This document shows positions 34,040 through 42,692 of a stretch of 56,578 bases of DNA, one piece after another. A program made the translations under genes and the position numbers. Numbering within the stretch: position 1 is the stretch's first letter; each line of letters begins with the position of its first letter. The stretch spans positions 34,643 to 91,220 of the forward strand of contig DHDI01000011.1 in the NCBI GenBank assembly GCA_002399285.1, written 5' to 3'. Under the pieces are notes generated by a model that ran no database searches, had not been told where the DNA came from, and worked only from the letters and a program-made list of their open reading frames with translations. The DNA comes from Thermoanaerobacterales bacterium UBA4880 (GTDB lineage Bacteria > Bacillota > Thermoanaerobacteria > Thermoanaerobacterales > UBA4877).

Positions 34040-35487
34040 AGCCTGTACCGTTGATTTTCGAGATCAGTAAGCAGGGAAGGACCGGTTATTCGCTGCCTGC
34101 TCTGGATGTACCCGAGGCGGAGGATGCTATTCCCGAGGGAATGAGGCGGGGTGACTCCCCCGAGCTTCCCGAAGTCGCCGAGGTGGACGCGGTGAGTCAT
34201 TTTACCAATCTGTCCAATCTCAACCACGGCTTGGATTCAGGTTTTTACCCGCTGGGCTCATGCACGATGAAATATAACCCCAAAGTAGATGAGGATGTGG
34301 CTGGGCTGCCGGGTTTCACGGAGGGCCATCCCTACCAGCCGGAATCGCTGTCGCAGGGCAATCTGCGCCTCATGTACGAAATGGGGAAGTTCCTCGCGGA
34401 GATCTCCGGGATGGATGCAGTCACGCTGCAGCCTGCTGCCGGAGCTCACGGAGAGTTTACCGGCATGAGTATCATCCGGGCGTATCACGAGAGCAGGGGC
34501 AATAAAAAGACCAAGGTCATAGTCCCCGATTCAGCGCACGGCACCAATCCCGCCACATCCGCCATGTGCGGCTACAAGGTGGTGGAGGTAAAGTCCGACG
34601 ACAGGGGCGGCGTAGATATCGAAAAGCTGCGGGAGGTACTGGATGACGAGGTGGCAGCCATCATGCTGACCAATCCCAATACCCTGGGCCTGTTCGACGA
34701 GAACATCGAGAAGATAACCGAGATGGTCCACGAGGCGGGAGGCCTGTGCTACTACGACGGGGCCAACCTAAACGGCACCATGGGCATGGCCAGGCCGGGC
34801 GACATGGGTTTCGACGTGGTGCACATAAACCTGCATAAGACCTTCTCCACGCCTCATGGCGGCGGCGGTCCCGGTTCCGGCCCGGTAGGCGTCAAAAAGC
34901 AGCTGGCCGGTTTTCTGCCCGTGCCGGTGGTGGACTACGACGGGGAGAAATATTATTTCAACTATGACCTGCCCGACACCATAGGCAAGGTTAGGAGCTT
35001 TTACGGGAATTTCGGCATAGCGGTGAGGGCCTATGCCTATATCCTGTCCAACGGACCGGACGGACTGAAAAAGGTATGCGAGAATGCGGTGCTGAACGCC
35101 AATTATCTCATGGAAAATCTCAAGGACCTCTATTATCTGCCCTATGACAGGCCCTGTAAACACGAGTTTGTGATAAGCGGCAAACTGCAGAATCAGCAAA
35201 ACGGCGTAAAGACCATGGATATAGCCAAGAGGCTGCTGGATTTCGGCATACATCCGCCCACGGTCTACTTCCCCCTCATAGTCGACGAGGCCCTCATGAT
35301 AGAGCCCACCGAGACCGAGAGCAAGGAGACGCTGGATACGTTTATCGCAGTCATGAGACAGATAGCAGAAGAGGCCGGGCATGATCCCGAGCTCGTCAAG
35401 AGCGCGCCTCATAATACTCCGGTGGGGAGGATGGACGAGGCGAAAGCGGCCAGGCATCCCGTTCTCAAATATGAAGGTCAGCGGTAA
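34036..35487 (+). CDS. gcvPB: Glycine dehydrogenase (decarboxylating) subunit 2
   Basis: A 483-residue second half of the P-protein, carrying the PLP lysine Lys268 in [21 protein letters not shown]. Other blocks: [47 protein letters not shown]. It overlaps gcvPA by four bases (ATGA). The dihydrolipoamide dehydrogenase (gcvL) and lipoate-protein ligase needed for a working complex are not in this window. Confidence 0.96.
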   Translation: MKPVPLIFEISKQGRTGYSLPALDVPEAEDAIPEGMRRGDSPELPEVAEVDAVSHFTNLSNLNHGLDSGFYPLGSCTMKYNPKVDEDVAGLPGFTEGHPYQPESLSQGNLRLMYEMGKFLAEISGMDAVTLQPAAGAHGEFTGMSIIRAYHESRGNKKTKVIVPDSAHGTNPATSAMCGYKVVEVKSDDRGGVDIEKLREVLDDEVAAIMLTNPNTLGLFDENIEKITEMVHEAGGLCYYDGANLNGTMGMARPGDMGFDVVHINLHKTFSTPHGGGGPGSGPVGVKKQLAGFLPVPVVDYDGEKYYFNYDLPDTIGKVRSFYGNFGIAVRAYAYILSNGPDGLKKVCENAVLNANYLMENLKDLYYLPYDRPCKHEFVISGKLQNQQNGVKTMDIAKRLLDFGIHPPTVYFPLIVDEALMIEPTETESKETLDTFIAVMRQIAEEAGHDPELVKSAPHNTPVGRMDEAKAARHPVLKYEGQR

Positions 35488-35501
35488 ATAAATAGGAATA
35501 T

Positions 35502-35533
35502 AAAAAGGCTGCCGTAGTTGGGCAGCCTTTTTA
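35502..35533. terminator. Bidirectional terminator between gcvPB and the GntR gene
   Basis: AAAAAGGCTGCC pairs with GGCAGCCTTTTT around a 7-base loop, giving T-runs on both strands. Confidence 0.88.
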
Positions 35534-35536
35534 TAT

Positions 35537-36244
35537 TTATGAATTATTATGTAGCTCGATCTTGAAGATATATTTATCGCCCCTTACTAAGGAAGAGGTA
35601 TACTCTACAAGACAGTCGCCCTCGTAACTGAAGCGTTCAAACTGGATGCAGGGAATACGGGGGGAGATTTTCAAAAGCTCGCACTGCGCGGAATCAGGCA
35701 GTATCGGGACGAAGGTCTCATCCGCGCGGTCCACCTTAAGGCCATATTTTGCACTCAGGTAATCATAGAGCGGCTGTTCCTCCACCGCCTGCGCATCTAT
35801 ATGTACAAACCGGTTTCTCGGAAAGTAGCTGGTCTCGATTATAAGGGGATAATCCCGGACGGAGCATATGCGTACCAGCTTATGGTAATATTCCTTTCGC
35901 CCTGCACTCAGCTTGGACGCCAAACGGCGGTCGGGGAGGATAAGTTCGCAGCTTAGAACATGGCGGTGGACTATGGTGTTTTTACTGTCGGTAAAGGGGT
36001 AAAGCTGTGAGAGATCCAGCTCGAACATCCTCGGCTTGACAAAGGTTCCCACTCCATGCACCGTGTATATCCACTGTTCCTCTTCCAAAAGGGCCAGCGC
36101 CTGCCGGACTGTGGAACGGCTGACCTTGTACATCTCGCACATGTCGCGCTCCGACGGCAGCAGGCCGTTTTCGGGATACTCATGGCTGTTTATATATTGC
36201 AGAATGCGGTCATGCAGTTGCTGGTACAACGGTAGATTAGACAT
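35537..36244 (-). CDS. GntR family regulator with UTRA domain
   Basis: A 235-residue HutC/FarR-type regulator. The winged helix covers residues ~3-70 (LYQQLHDRILQYINSHEYPENGLLPSERDMCEMYKVSRSTVRQALALLEEEQWIYTVHGVGTFV) and the UTRA ligand-binding domain ~85-235, which in relatives binds sugar phosphates such as glucosamine-6-phosphate. ATG 36244 is chosen over GTG 36253 because GGAGGGAG lies eight bases upstream of it. It is divergent from the second mannose-family PTS operon, with two related candidate operators in the gap, so it most likely represses that operon until the PTS product binds. Confidence 0.92.
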   Translation of the reverse strand: MSNLPLYQQLHDRILQYINSHEYPENGLLPSERDMCEMYKVSRSTVRQALALLEEEQWIYTVHGVGTFVKPRMFELDLSQLYPFTDSKNTIVHRHVLSCELILPDRRLASKLSAGRKEYYHKLVRICSVRDYPLIIETSYFPRNRFVHIDAQAVEEQPLYDYLSAKYGLKVDRADETFVPILPDSAQCELLKISPRIPCIQFERFSYEGDCLVEYTSSLVRGDKYIFKIELHNNS

Positions 36245-36325
36245 TGCATGCACTCCCTCCCTTTATATAAATGTTTTCTAATTAATCAAAAGCCTCAGTA
36301 TTATTTTACCATAAAGCAGACCTAT

Positions 36326-36377
36326 TGTACCAGTGGTATCGAATTAAAATAGGGACCTCCTGTACAAATGGTCGAAA
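36326..36377. promoter_or_regulatory. Two similar candidate GntR operators
   Basis: TGTACCAGTGGTATCGAA (36326-36343) and TGTACAAATGGTCGAA (36361-36376) share TGTAC-A-TGGT-CGAA and the first holds the dyad TACCA-G-TGGTA. They lie 35 bases apart, just upstream of the PTS promoter and within range of the divergent gntR promoter. Assigned by position to the adjacent regulator. Confidence 0.5.
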
Positions 36378-36391
36378 AAGACTCACTATTA

Positions 36392-36420
36392 TTGTATTAC
36401 AATTCATGTGATGCTATAAT
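36392..36420 (+). promoter_or_regulatory. Sigma-A promoter of the second mannose-family PTS operon
   Basis: TTGTAT (36392-36397), 17 bases, consensus TATAAT (36415-36420). The candidate GntR sites end 15 bases upstream of the -35 box. Confidence 0.75.
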
Positions 36421-36469
36421 TTATCTAACAAAAATTTAAATAATACTTACAAAATGAGGGGTAATAGAA

Positions 36470-36949
36470 GTGGGAAATCCAAACATACTGCTTACACGAA
36501 TTGATAACCGGCTGGTTCATGGCCAAGTGGGAGTTACATGGGTGTCGACCATAGGCGCAAATCTGCTTTTAGTTGCGGATGACGAGGTTGCGCATGATGA
36601 GATACAGCAGCAGCTCATGGCTATGACCGCCGAATCTTCCGATGTGGGAATACGCTTTTTTACTCTGCAAAAGACCATCGACATTATCGGCAAAGCGGCT
36701 CCCAGCCAGAAAATCTTCATTATCTGCAGAACTCCGGCAGCCGTACGTACGCTGTTGGAAGGCGGCGTACCCATAAGGGAAGTAAATGTGGGGAATATGC
36801 ATTTCACCACAGGAAAACGCCAGCTGAGCAAAAAGGTCTATGTAAATGACAAGGACATGGAGGACCTGCTGGCGATCCAGGCAATGGGTGTGGATCTCTA
36901 TATACAGGACGTTCCGGGAACCGGTAAAGAGCGCGTACCCAATAAGTAA
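36470..36949 (+). CDS. PTS mannose/fructose/sorbose-family EIIB
   Basis: A 159-residue phosphocarrier; His17 in IDNRLVHGQVGVTW is the phosphorylation site, followed by LLLVADDEVAHDEIQQQLM and EVNVGNMHFTTGKRQLSKKVYVN. The latter resembles N-acetylgalactosamine/galactosamine (AgaB/V)-type EIIB more than mannose EIIB, but this is only a hint. Start is GTG 36470 with GAGGGGT upstream. Confidence 0.94.
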   Translation: MGNPNILLTRIDNRLVHGQVGVTWVSTIGANLLLVADDEVAHDEIQQQLMAMTAESSDVGIRFFTLQKTIDIIGKAAPSQKIFIICRTPAAVRTLLEGGVPIREVNVGNMHFTTGKRQLSKKVYVNDKDMEDLLAIQAMGVDLYIQDVPGTGKERVPNK

Positions 36950-37036
36950 TTCCTATCTTAAGATTTTTTTAAGGAGGTGAGGAAAACCTTTTAGATGCAG
37001 TGCAGTTTAAAATAATAATAAAGGGGGAAGGAATCA

Positions 37037-37837
37037 ATGACAATCACTTTAGGACAGGGCATAGCGCTTGCCGTTATGGCCGTCATAGTCGGCGTCGATT
37101 TTTGGTTTGAGGCATTATTCATTTTCCGGCCGATCATCGTCTGTACGCTTACCGGAATCATTTTAGGAGACGTCCGGCTCGGCCTTTTGGCAGGCGGCTT
37201 GACTGAGCTGGCTTTTGCCGGACTCACGCCTGCGGGCGGTACGCAGCCGCCGAACCCCGTGCTGGCCGGCATTATGACGACGGTCATAGCCTACACTACG
37301 GGGAAGGATCCCGCCACGGCTATCGGCCTTGCGCTTCCGTTCAGCTTTCTGATGCAGTATATCATCCTGTTCTATTATTCTGCATTTTCTCTTTTTATGA
37401 AGAGAGCGGACAAATACGCCGAAGAGGCTGACGGCAAGGGTATTTTACAGCTGAACATGCTCATGACCGGCATCGTTGCCGTTACCTACGGCGTGGTGGT
37501 GTTTCTCAGCGCCTACGTTGCCCAGGATGCAATGCAGGCTCTCGTAACGGCTATGCCGGAATGGCTGACGCACGGCTTTGAGATCGCGGGAGGTATCCTT
37601 CCGGCTGTCGGCTTTGGCATGCTGCTCAAGGTCATGCTCAAGGGTGAATTTGTACCTTATCTTATTATAGGTTTTGTGATGGCGAGCTTTATTCCTTTTT
37701 CCAATCTGTTGCCGGTCGCGGTCGTAGGCCTGGCCATGGCGCTGATCGTGCTCAACGATGAAAGGAACCGCAGAAAGACTATAACGACCGGTACTTCACC
37801 GGGAGAAGGAGGAGGCGACGGCAATGATGGAATCTGA
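37037..37837 (+). CDS. PTS mannose-family EIIC
   Basis: A 266-residue membrane subunit: GQGIALAVMAVIVGVDFWFEALFIFRPIIVCTLTGIILGDVRLGLLAGGLTELAFAGLTPAGGTQPPNPVLAGIM, the AgaC/AgaW-like version of the family with GGTQPPNP. AAAGGGGGAAGG precedes the ATG. It overlaps EIID by 14 bases. Confidence 0.94.
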   Translation: MTITLGQGIALAVMAVIVGVDFWFEALFIFRPIIVCTLTGIILGDVRLGLLAGGLTELAFAGLTPAGGTQPPNPVLAGIMTTVIAYTTGKDPATAIGLALPFSFLMQYIILFYYSAFSLFMKRADKYAEEADGKGILQLNMLMTGIVAVTYGVVVFLSAYVAQDAMQALVTAMPEWLTHGFEIAGGILPAVGFGMLLKVMLKGEFVPYLIIGFVMASFIPFSNLLPVAVVGLAMALIVLNDERNRRKTITTGTSPGEGGGDGNDGI

Positions 37838-38642
37838 GAAAAATACCGTTCCCGAGAAGGTGCTGACCAGAAAGGATATCACCAGGCTGGGCTGGCGCTC
37901 TATGCTGCTGCAGGCCGGATTCAATTATGAAAGAATGCAGAGCGTAGGCTTTTTGCAGGCGCAGATGGAATGCCTGCAGAAGATATATAAAGATGATAAA
38001 CAGGGCCTTTCCGCGGCAATGACCGATAACCTTGAATTTATCAATACGCATCCCAACCTTGTGGGATTTCTGATGGGCCTCTTAGTCTCTCTTGAGGAGG
38101 CCAAGGAGGACAGGAGCACTATCAAGGGTCTTAAGGTCGCCCTGTTCGGACCCATCGCAGGTATCGGCGACGCCATATTCTGGTTCACCCTTCTGCCCAT
38201 AGTCGTGGGTATAACTTCATCCATGGCAATGAGCGGAAGTATTCTCGGCCCGATATTATTCTTTGCGGTCTATCTGACCATATTTCTGCTGCGTATCCCG
38301 CTGACCCATGCCGGGTATAACCTGGGCCTCAAAGCGGTGGGCATGCTGCGGGAATATGCCGGGATAATCTCAAAAGCGGCCAGCGTTTTGGGCATAACCG
38401 TTATCGGCGGACTCATAGCATCGTATGTTCACATCACGCTGCTGCCCGAGATCGCGGTTAATGCGGAGAAGACGGTGTCTATACAGACGGATTTTCTCGA
38501 CAAGATCTTCCCCAACCTGCTGCCCTTTGCATACACACTGCTAATGTTCTATCTCTTAAAGAAAAAGCAAATGAGTCCGGTTTTACTGATAGGGATCACC
38601 TTCGGTCTTGCGATCGCGCTCTCTTTCCTTGGCATTCTTTGA
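37824..38642 (+). CDS. PTS mannose-family EIID
   Basis: A 272-residue membrane subunit: LTRKDITRLGWRSMLLQAGFNYERMQSVGFLQAQM, NTHPNLVGFLMGL, LFGPIAGIGDAIFWFTLLPIV. It forms the channel with EIIC. A 192-base gap follows before EIIA, within which no gene or clear terminator was found; positions 38720-38834 may hold a separate promoter. Confidence 0.94.
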   Translation: MMESEKNTVPEKVLTRKDITRLGWRSMLLQAGFNYERMQSVGFLQAQMECLQKIYKDDKQGLSAAMTDNLEFINTHPNLVGFLMGLLVSLEEAKEDRSTIKGLKVALFGPIAGIGDAIFWFTLLPIVVGITSSMAMSGSILGPILFFAVYLTIFLLRIPLTHAGYNLGLKAVGMLREYAGIISKAASVLGITVIGGLIASYVHITLLPEIAVNAEKTVSIQTDFLDKIFPNLLPFAYTLLMFYLLKKKQMSPVLLIGITFGLAIALSFLGIL

Positions 38643-38834
38643 TTTTGATCCAACATTGGGGTATGGTTGCCGTACCCCGTTTTAATTTCACCGTCCGTTA
38701 AAACATACTTATGCGGCGCGGAATTGTAAGTCAAATAATACGGCGGCATGATTATGAAGTAACCGGAGGCCTTGGGATTCCGGCAAAGTTAAACGCAGCA
38801 TAAACTTTCATAGAAAAAGGAGTAATATAAAGCG

Positions 38835-39260
38835 ATGATCGGAATATTAGTAACGGGACACGGCAGTTTTGCCACCGGAATGATAAGCGCCTCCAAGTTG
38901 ATCACAGGACCCAACGACAATTTGGCGGGTGTGGATTTTGCGGAGTCCGACAGTGTCGATACGCTCTCCGGCAACCTCAGAGCAGCCATGGAACACCTCG
39001 GGGATGAGATCTTAGTTCTGACTGACCTTGCGGGAGGGTCTCCCTTTAAGACGGCCGTAGCGCTGAAAAACAGCATACCGGATAAACACATAGAAGTGAT
39101 CTCCGGGGCCAACCTGCCCATGATCATTTCCGCTTTATTGGAGAGCAAGCCTTCCTTGGAAGAGTATGCCGGCAATGCGATGAAAATGGGAACTGTGGGA
39201 ATACAAAGGTTTAAAAAGGAGTCCTTGCCGCAGTCCGGCTTCAAAGGCGACGGGATATAG
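38835..39260 (+). CDS. PTS mannose-family EIIA
   Basis: A 141-residue phosphocarrier with His9 in GILVTGHGSFATGM and the family block VLTDLAGGSPFKTAV, then VISGANLPMIISAL. The spacing from EIID is unusually long for such operons, so it may be partly independently expressed. It is closed by the terminator at 39319. No catabolic enzyme accompanies this PTS. Confidence 0.94.
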   Translation: MIGILVTGHGSFATGMISASKLITGPNDNLAGVDFAESDSVDTLSGNLRAAMEHLGDEILVLTDLAGGSPFKTAVALKNSIPDKHIEVISGANLPMIISALLESKPSLEEYAGNAMKMGTVGIQRFKKESLPQSGFKGDGI

Positions 39261-39318
39261 CAGATTTACCGGCATCTATGGCTTTAATGGGTTTAACGGC
39301 AGGAAAATCTGATACGAT

Positions 39319-39357
39319 CTCCCGGCATGGTCAAACACTGTGCCGGGATTTTATTTT
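39319..39357 (+). terminator. Rho-independent terminator of the second PTS operon
   Basis: TCCCGGCA (39320-39327) pairs with TGCCGGGA (39341-39348) around a 13-base loop, followed by TTTTATTTTA. Confidence 0.8.
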
Positions 39358-39393
39358 ATGAGGTATATGGTTGAATCCCGATTTAATAAATAA

Positions 39394-39423
39394 TTGAATT
39401 AGGACCTATAATATTGCTATAAT
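39394..39423 (+). promoter_or_regulatory. Predicted sigma-A promoter of prdR
   Basis: TTGAAT (39394-39399), 18 bases, TATAAT (39418-39423), about 50 bases before the prdR start. It implies that the activator is made by the housekeeping polymerase, unlike its target. Confidence 0.55.
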
Positions 39424-39472
39424 CAATGAGGAGCAAATCGTTAAAAAAATGTTGGATATAGGGTGATCTGCT

Positions 39473-41236
39473 ATGATGTTCTATATGGATGACGTGAACG
39501 CCGGGAAGATAATGACAAGAAAATATACCGCGCTGCCGCTGGATGCCAAGCTGAGTCTGGCTGTCAGGATATTTATCAAAAACGGTATCGACGAGATCTA
39601 TCTGCTGAATAAGGACAAGAAGCTGGTGGGCGTGATCCGCAGGGACAAGGTATGGGAATTGGTAAGCAAAAACAGTCCCGGGCTGCCGGGGAACGGCCTC
39701 ATTGCCGTGGATATCATGGATGCCCGGTTCAAATGGATAGGCGAGGACGTCAACATATCCGACTGTATAAAGATCATGGAGCAGTTTGCGTTGGAGAGTA
39801 TACCCGTAGTAAAAGAAGGAACAATAATCGGTGTGGTCAGGTATGCGGATATAATAAGGTATCTGCTGGAACAGTATGAGAAGGGCGCCGTCGTGTTTGA
39901 CGGACTGCTGAACGACATTCAGGAAGCGGTATGCATAATCGACAGCGGCGGGCGGGTCATCTTCTGGAACAACAAGGCGGAGCAGCTTTACGATATTCCC
40001 AAGGACGTGATAATAGGCAACAGGTTAGATGAGTTTTTCCCTGATGCCATCGACCTAAAGGTGCTGAGGACCAAAGAGGTATTAAAGGACATCTTCCATT
40101 CTCCCCGCAAGGGAAGCAATGTGATAATCAGCGCGTCTCCCATCATGATGGACGGCAGGTGCGTGGGAGTGATAAGCACCGACAAGGATATAAGCGACAT
40201 CAGGCGGATAAACGGCGAGCTGGAAAAAGTCAGGGAAAGAGCCGATTTTCTGGAAGGGGAGATCGGGAGGCTCACAGGCAAATGGGACAATATTTTCAGT
40301 AAAAATAAAAAAATGCAGGATGCCATAGAGATTGCCAGGCGTGCTGCCGCCAGCAAGGCGCCCATATTGATCACCGGCGAAAGCGGCACGGGGAAAGAGG
40401 TATTCGCTAGGGCGATACACTCGCACAGCGGCTTAAAAGGGCCGTTCGTTCCCGTGAACTGCAGCGCCATACCCGCGGAGCTATTCGAGAGTGAATTCTT
40501 TGGATACGAATCCGGTGCGTTTACCGGCGCTAGCAAGAACGGAAAGGCCGGCTATTTCGAGCTGGCGAACAAGGGAACGCTCTTTTTAGATGAGATCGGC
40601 GATATGCCGTTGTTCATGCAGTCCAAGCTTCTAAGGGCGGCGGAGGATATGAAGATCAGGCGGGTGGGCGGCGAAAGGTCCATAGATGTGGACGTCAGAA
40701 TAATATCGGCGACGAACAGGAATTTGGAGGAATACGTGAAGAACGGCGCATTCCGCGAGGACCTCTACTACCGGCTGAACGTCATCCGGCTGGCGCTGCC
40801 GCCGCTCAGGGAGAGGAAGGAGGATATAATCACCTTCCTGAAGATGTTCCTCGCGGAGACCTGTAAAAGCGAGGGCAGGGACAGGGTCGATATAGATAAG
40901 GATGCTGTCAGGATCTTGACGAAGTATGCCTGGAAGGGAAACATCAGAGAACTTAAAAATGTGGCGGAGAACATGGTGATACTATGCATAAGGGATACGA
41001 TAACCGCCGAGGACATACCGGAATATATACTGAACGCCGTAGATTCGGGAGAGGACGCAGACGCCGGGGAGGCCGATCTGAAAGAGTCGGTGTGCAGATA
41101 TGAGAGGGGACTCATAGTCAGGACCCTGCGCGAATCGGGCGGCAACATCGCCAAGGCGGCAAAGAGACTGGGGATACCCCGCTCCACGCTGCACTATAAG
41201 ATAGGGCTGTACGATATAGATATGTCAGTTTTTTGA
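39473..41236 (+). CDS. prdR: Sigma-54-dependent activator of proline reductase genes
   Basis: A 587-residue enhancer-binding protein with the PrdR layout: two CBS domains (about 5-130; [34 protein letters not shown]), a PAS domain (~135-235; [31 protein letters not shown]), a short coiled coil (~235-262), an AAA+ domain with Walker A GESGTGKE at 302-309 and the sigma-54 contact loop GAFTGA at 348-353, and a Fis-type helix-turn-helix at the end ([20 protein letters not shown]). In Clostridioides difficile PrdR senses proline and switches on prd. Here it precedes prdC, and the intergenic region carries tandem dyads plus a -24/-12 promoter, consistent with that role. GGGTGAT lies before the ATG. 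Confidence 0.92.
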   Translation: MMFYMDDVNAGKIMTRKYTALPLDAKLSLAVRIFIKNGIDEIYLLNKDKKLVGVIRRDKVWELVSKNSPGLPGNGLIAVDIMDARFKWIGEDVNISDCIKIMEQFALESIPVVKEGTIIGVVRYADIIRYLLEQYEKGAVVFDGLLNDIQEAVCIIDSGGRVIFWNNKAEQLYDIPKDVIIGNRLDEFFPDAIDLKVLRTKEVLKDIFHSPRKGSNVIISASPIMMDGRCVGVISTDKDISDIRRINGELEKVRERADFLEGEIGRLTGKWDNIFSKNKKMQDAIEIARRAAASKAPILITGESGTGKEVFARAIHSHSGLKGPFVPVNCSAIPAELFESEFFGYESGAFTGASKNGKAGYFELANKGTLFLDEIGDMPLFMQSKLLRAAEDMKIRRVGGERSIDVDVRIISATNRNLEEYVKNGAFREDLYYRLNVIRLALPPLRERKEDIITFLKMFLAETCKSEGRDRVDIDKDAVRILTKYAWKGNIRELKNVAENMVILCIRDTITAEDIPEYILNAVDSGEDADAGEADLKESVCRYERGLIVRTLRESGGNIAKAAKRLGIPRSTLHYKIGLYDIDMSVF

Positions 41237-41257
41237 CTTTAACGTCAGTTTATTGAC
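41224..41257. promoter_or_regulatory. Tandem GTCA-N6-TGAC dyads, probable PrdR enhancer sites
   Basis: Two near-identical palindromes, GTCAGTTTTTTGAC (41224-41237) and GTCAGTTTATTGAC (41244-41257), are spaced 20 bases centre to centre. The first overlaps the prdR stop codon. They lie about 75-100 bases upstream of the sigma-54 promoter of prdC, the typical enhancer position. Confidence 0.7.
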
Positions 41258-41267
41258 ATTTATCTTG

Positions 41268-41304
41268 GCACAGGGGGTCTATAGTTTTGCCCTGCGCTTT
41301 TTTT
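41268..41304 (+). terminator. Rho-independent terminator of prdR
   Basis: GCACAGGG pairs with CCCTGCGC (one mismatch) around a ~14-base loop and is followed by seven T residues. It sits between the PrdR sites and the prdC promoter, isolating prdR transcription from the prd operon. Confidence 0.75.
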
Positions 41305-41322
41305 ATTCCGTATTTTATCGGC

Positions 41323-41340
41323 TTGGTATGAAATTTGCTA
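41323..41340 (+). promoter_or_regulatory. Sigma-54 promoter of the prd operon
   Basis: TTGGTATGAAATTTGCTA: the invariant GG (41325-41326) and GC (41337-41338) are spaced by ten bases and the -12 block TTTGCT matches well; the -24 block is TGGTAT rather than TGGCAC. Predicted start about 41350, with the prdC ATG at 41387. Confidence 0.7.
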
Positions 41341-41386
41341 GTAAAATATTATATAATCTTAGTTTTGAATTGAATGGGGTGAACGA

Positions 41387-42676
41387 ATGGTCATTAAGAT
41401 AATGCTCAGGCAGCATATCGGGACCCCGGCTGCACCGATCGTGAAAATAGGCAAAGAGGTAAGGAAGGGCCAGCTTATAGCCAGGCCGGACGGCCTCGGA
41501 GCCAATATACATTCGAGTGTGTACGGTACCGTAAGCGGCATCACCGATGAGGCGATTATAATAGATGCACCTGATGAACAGCCCGATGAATATGTGAGGA
41601 TAGAGCCCACCGGCGATATCCTTGAGACAATTAAAGAGGCGGGGGTAGTAGGAGCGGGCGGAGCAGGATTTCCCACTTACGCCAAGCTGAAAGCGGACCT
41701 TAAGGACGGTGTCGTGATCGCCAACGCGGCGGAGTGCGAACCCACGCTGAAGCATAATATCACGCTTTTGGAGAAGGACCCCGGCACGGTGATAAGGGGA
41801 TTGAAATATGCGATGAAGGTCACCGGCGCGCCGAGGGGCATCGTGGCCATAAAGCCCAAGCATACGGCGGCGGTCAAGGCTGCGGAGGAGGCTGTCAGAG
41901 GCGAAAGGAACATCGAAATAAAATTTTTACCCGACCTATATCCTTCCGGCGACGAGAGGGTGATAGTGCGGGAACTGCTGGGATACGAGCTTGCGCCCGG
42001 CGAACTTCCCATAAAGGCCGGGGCGGTGATATGCAACGTCGAGACTTTGAAGAACATTGCCCGCGCCGTGGAGCAAGGACGGCCGGTAATGACCAAGGAC
42101 CTTACGGTGGGCGGAAGGCTGAAAAATGCCAAGACCGGACGGGTATTCCTCGACGTGCCGGTAGGTATGCCGGTAAGTGAACTGATTGGAGAATGCGGAG
42201 GCTATGTCGAGCCGCACGGCGAGATCGTGGCCGGCGGAGCATTTACCGGGCATCATGGAAGCGAGGATATGCCCGTAACGAAGACCTTGGGGGGAGTCGC
42301 GGTAGCCATGCCTTTCCCCAACGAGAAGAGGAAGCTGGGCATATTGGGATGCGAGTGCGGAGCGCAGCAGCCGCGGCTCAAGCAGATAGCGGAGGGCATG
42401 GGCGCGGAGGTGGTGGCTGCCGTTAACTGCAAGAGGATGGAGGATATAGGCGGGGGACGCCTTAGATGCAATAAGCCCGGGGTGTGTCCCGGCCAGGCCG
42501 AATCGGTCCTGCAGCTCAAGAAGATGGGTGCGGAGGCGCTGCTCGTCGGCAGCTGCCAACACTGAACAAACACCATAATGGATGTAGCTCCCAGGTTGGG
42601 AGTTCCGGTTTATCACAGTACGGACCATATATTGAGATCTTTCGGCCACAGGCTGTATCGCAGAATGGAATCATAA
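41387..42676 (+). CDS. prdC: Proline reductase-associated electron transfer protein PrdC (selenoprotein, UGA = Sec393)
   Basis: A 429-residue RnfC-like protein that passes electrons from NADH to the D-proline reductase. The N-terminal part has the RnfC flavin/NADH region (VVGAGGAGFPTYAKL) and the C-terminus is Cys-rich (GCECGAQQP, LRCNKPGVCPGQ). Translation would stop at TGA 42563-42565, but the frame continues for 36 codons as TNTIMDVAPRLGVPVYHSTD... to TAA at 42674-42676, giving GSCQH-Sec-TNT. A hairpin CTCCC-AGGTT-GGGAG starts 23 bases after the TGA, its loop holding the GGU seen in bacterial SECIS elements. PrdC proteins of other proline fermenters are selenoproteins at this place. First gene of the operon, 17 bases before prdA. 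Confidence 0.9.
42586..42604 (+). promoter_or_regulatory. Bacterial SECIS hairpin of prdC
   Basis: AGCTCCC and GGGAGTT form a 7-bp stem (one G-U) around AGGTT, within the coding region 20-40 bases after the UGA, the range used by SelB in bacteria. Confidence 0.65.
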
Positions 42677-42692
42677 CGGAGGTGATTATGAC

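Noticed and set aside
39371..39399. Upstream TTGAAT at 39371 as an alternative prdR -35 box
   Set aside because: No acceptable -10 box lies 16-18 bases after it; the TTGAAT/TATAAT pair at 39394-39423 is better.
41265..41285. TTGGCACAGGG...TTTTGC as the prdC sigma-54 promoter
   Set aside because: The distance between GG and GC is far from ten bases and it lies within the terminator stem; the element at 41323-41340 has the right spacing.
42563..42565. TGA as a true stop of prdC
   Set aside because: The frame continues for 36 codons with a SECIS-like hairpin and known PrdC proteins contain Sec at this place.
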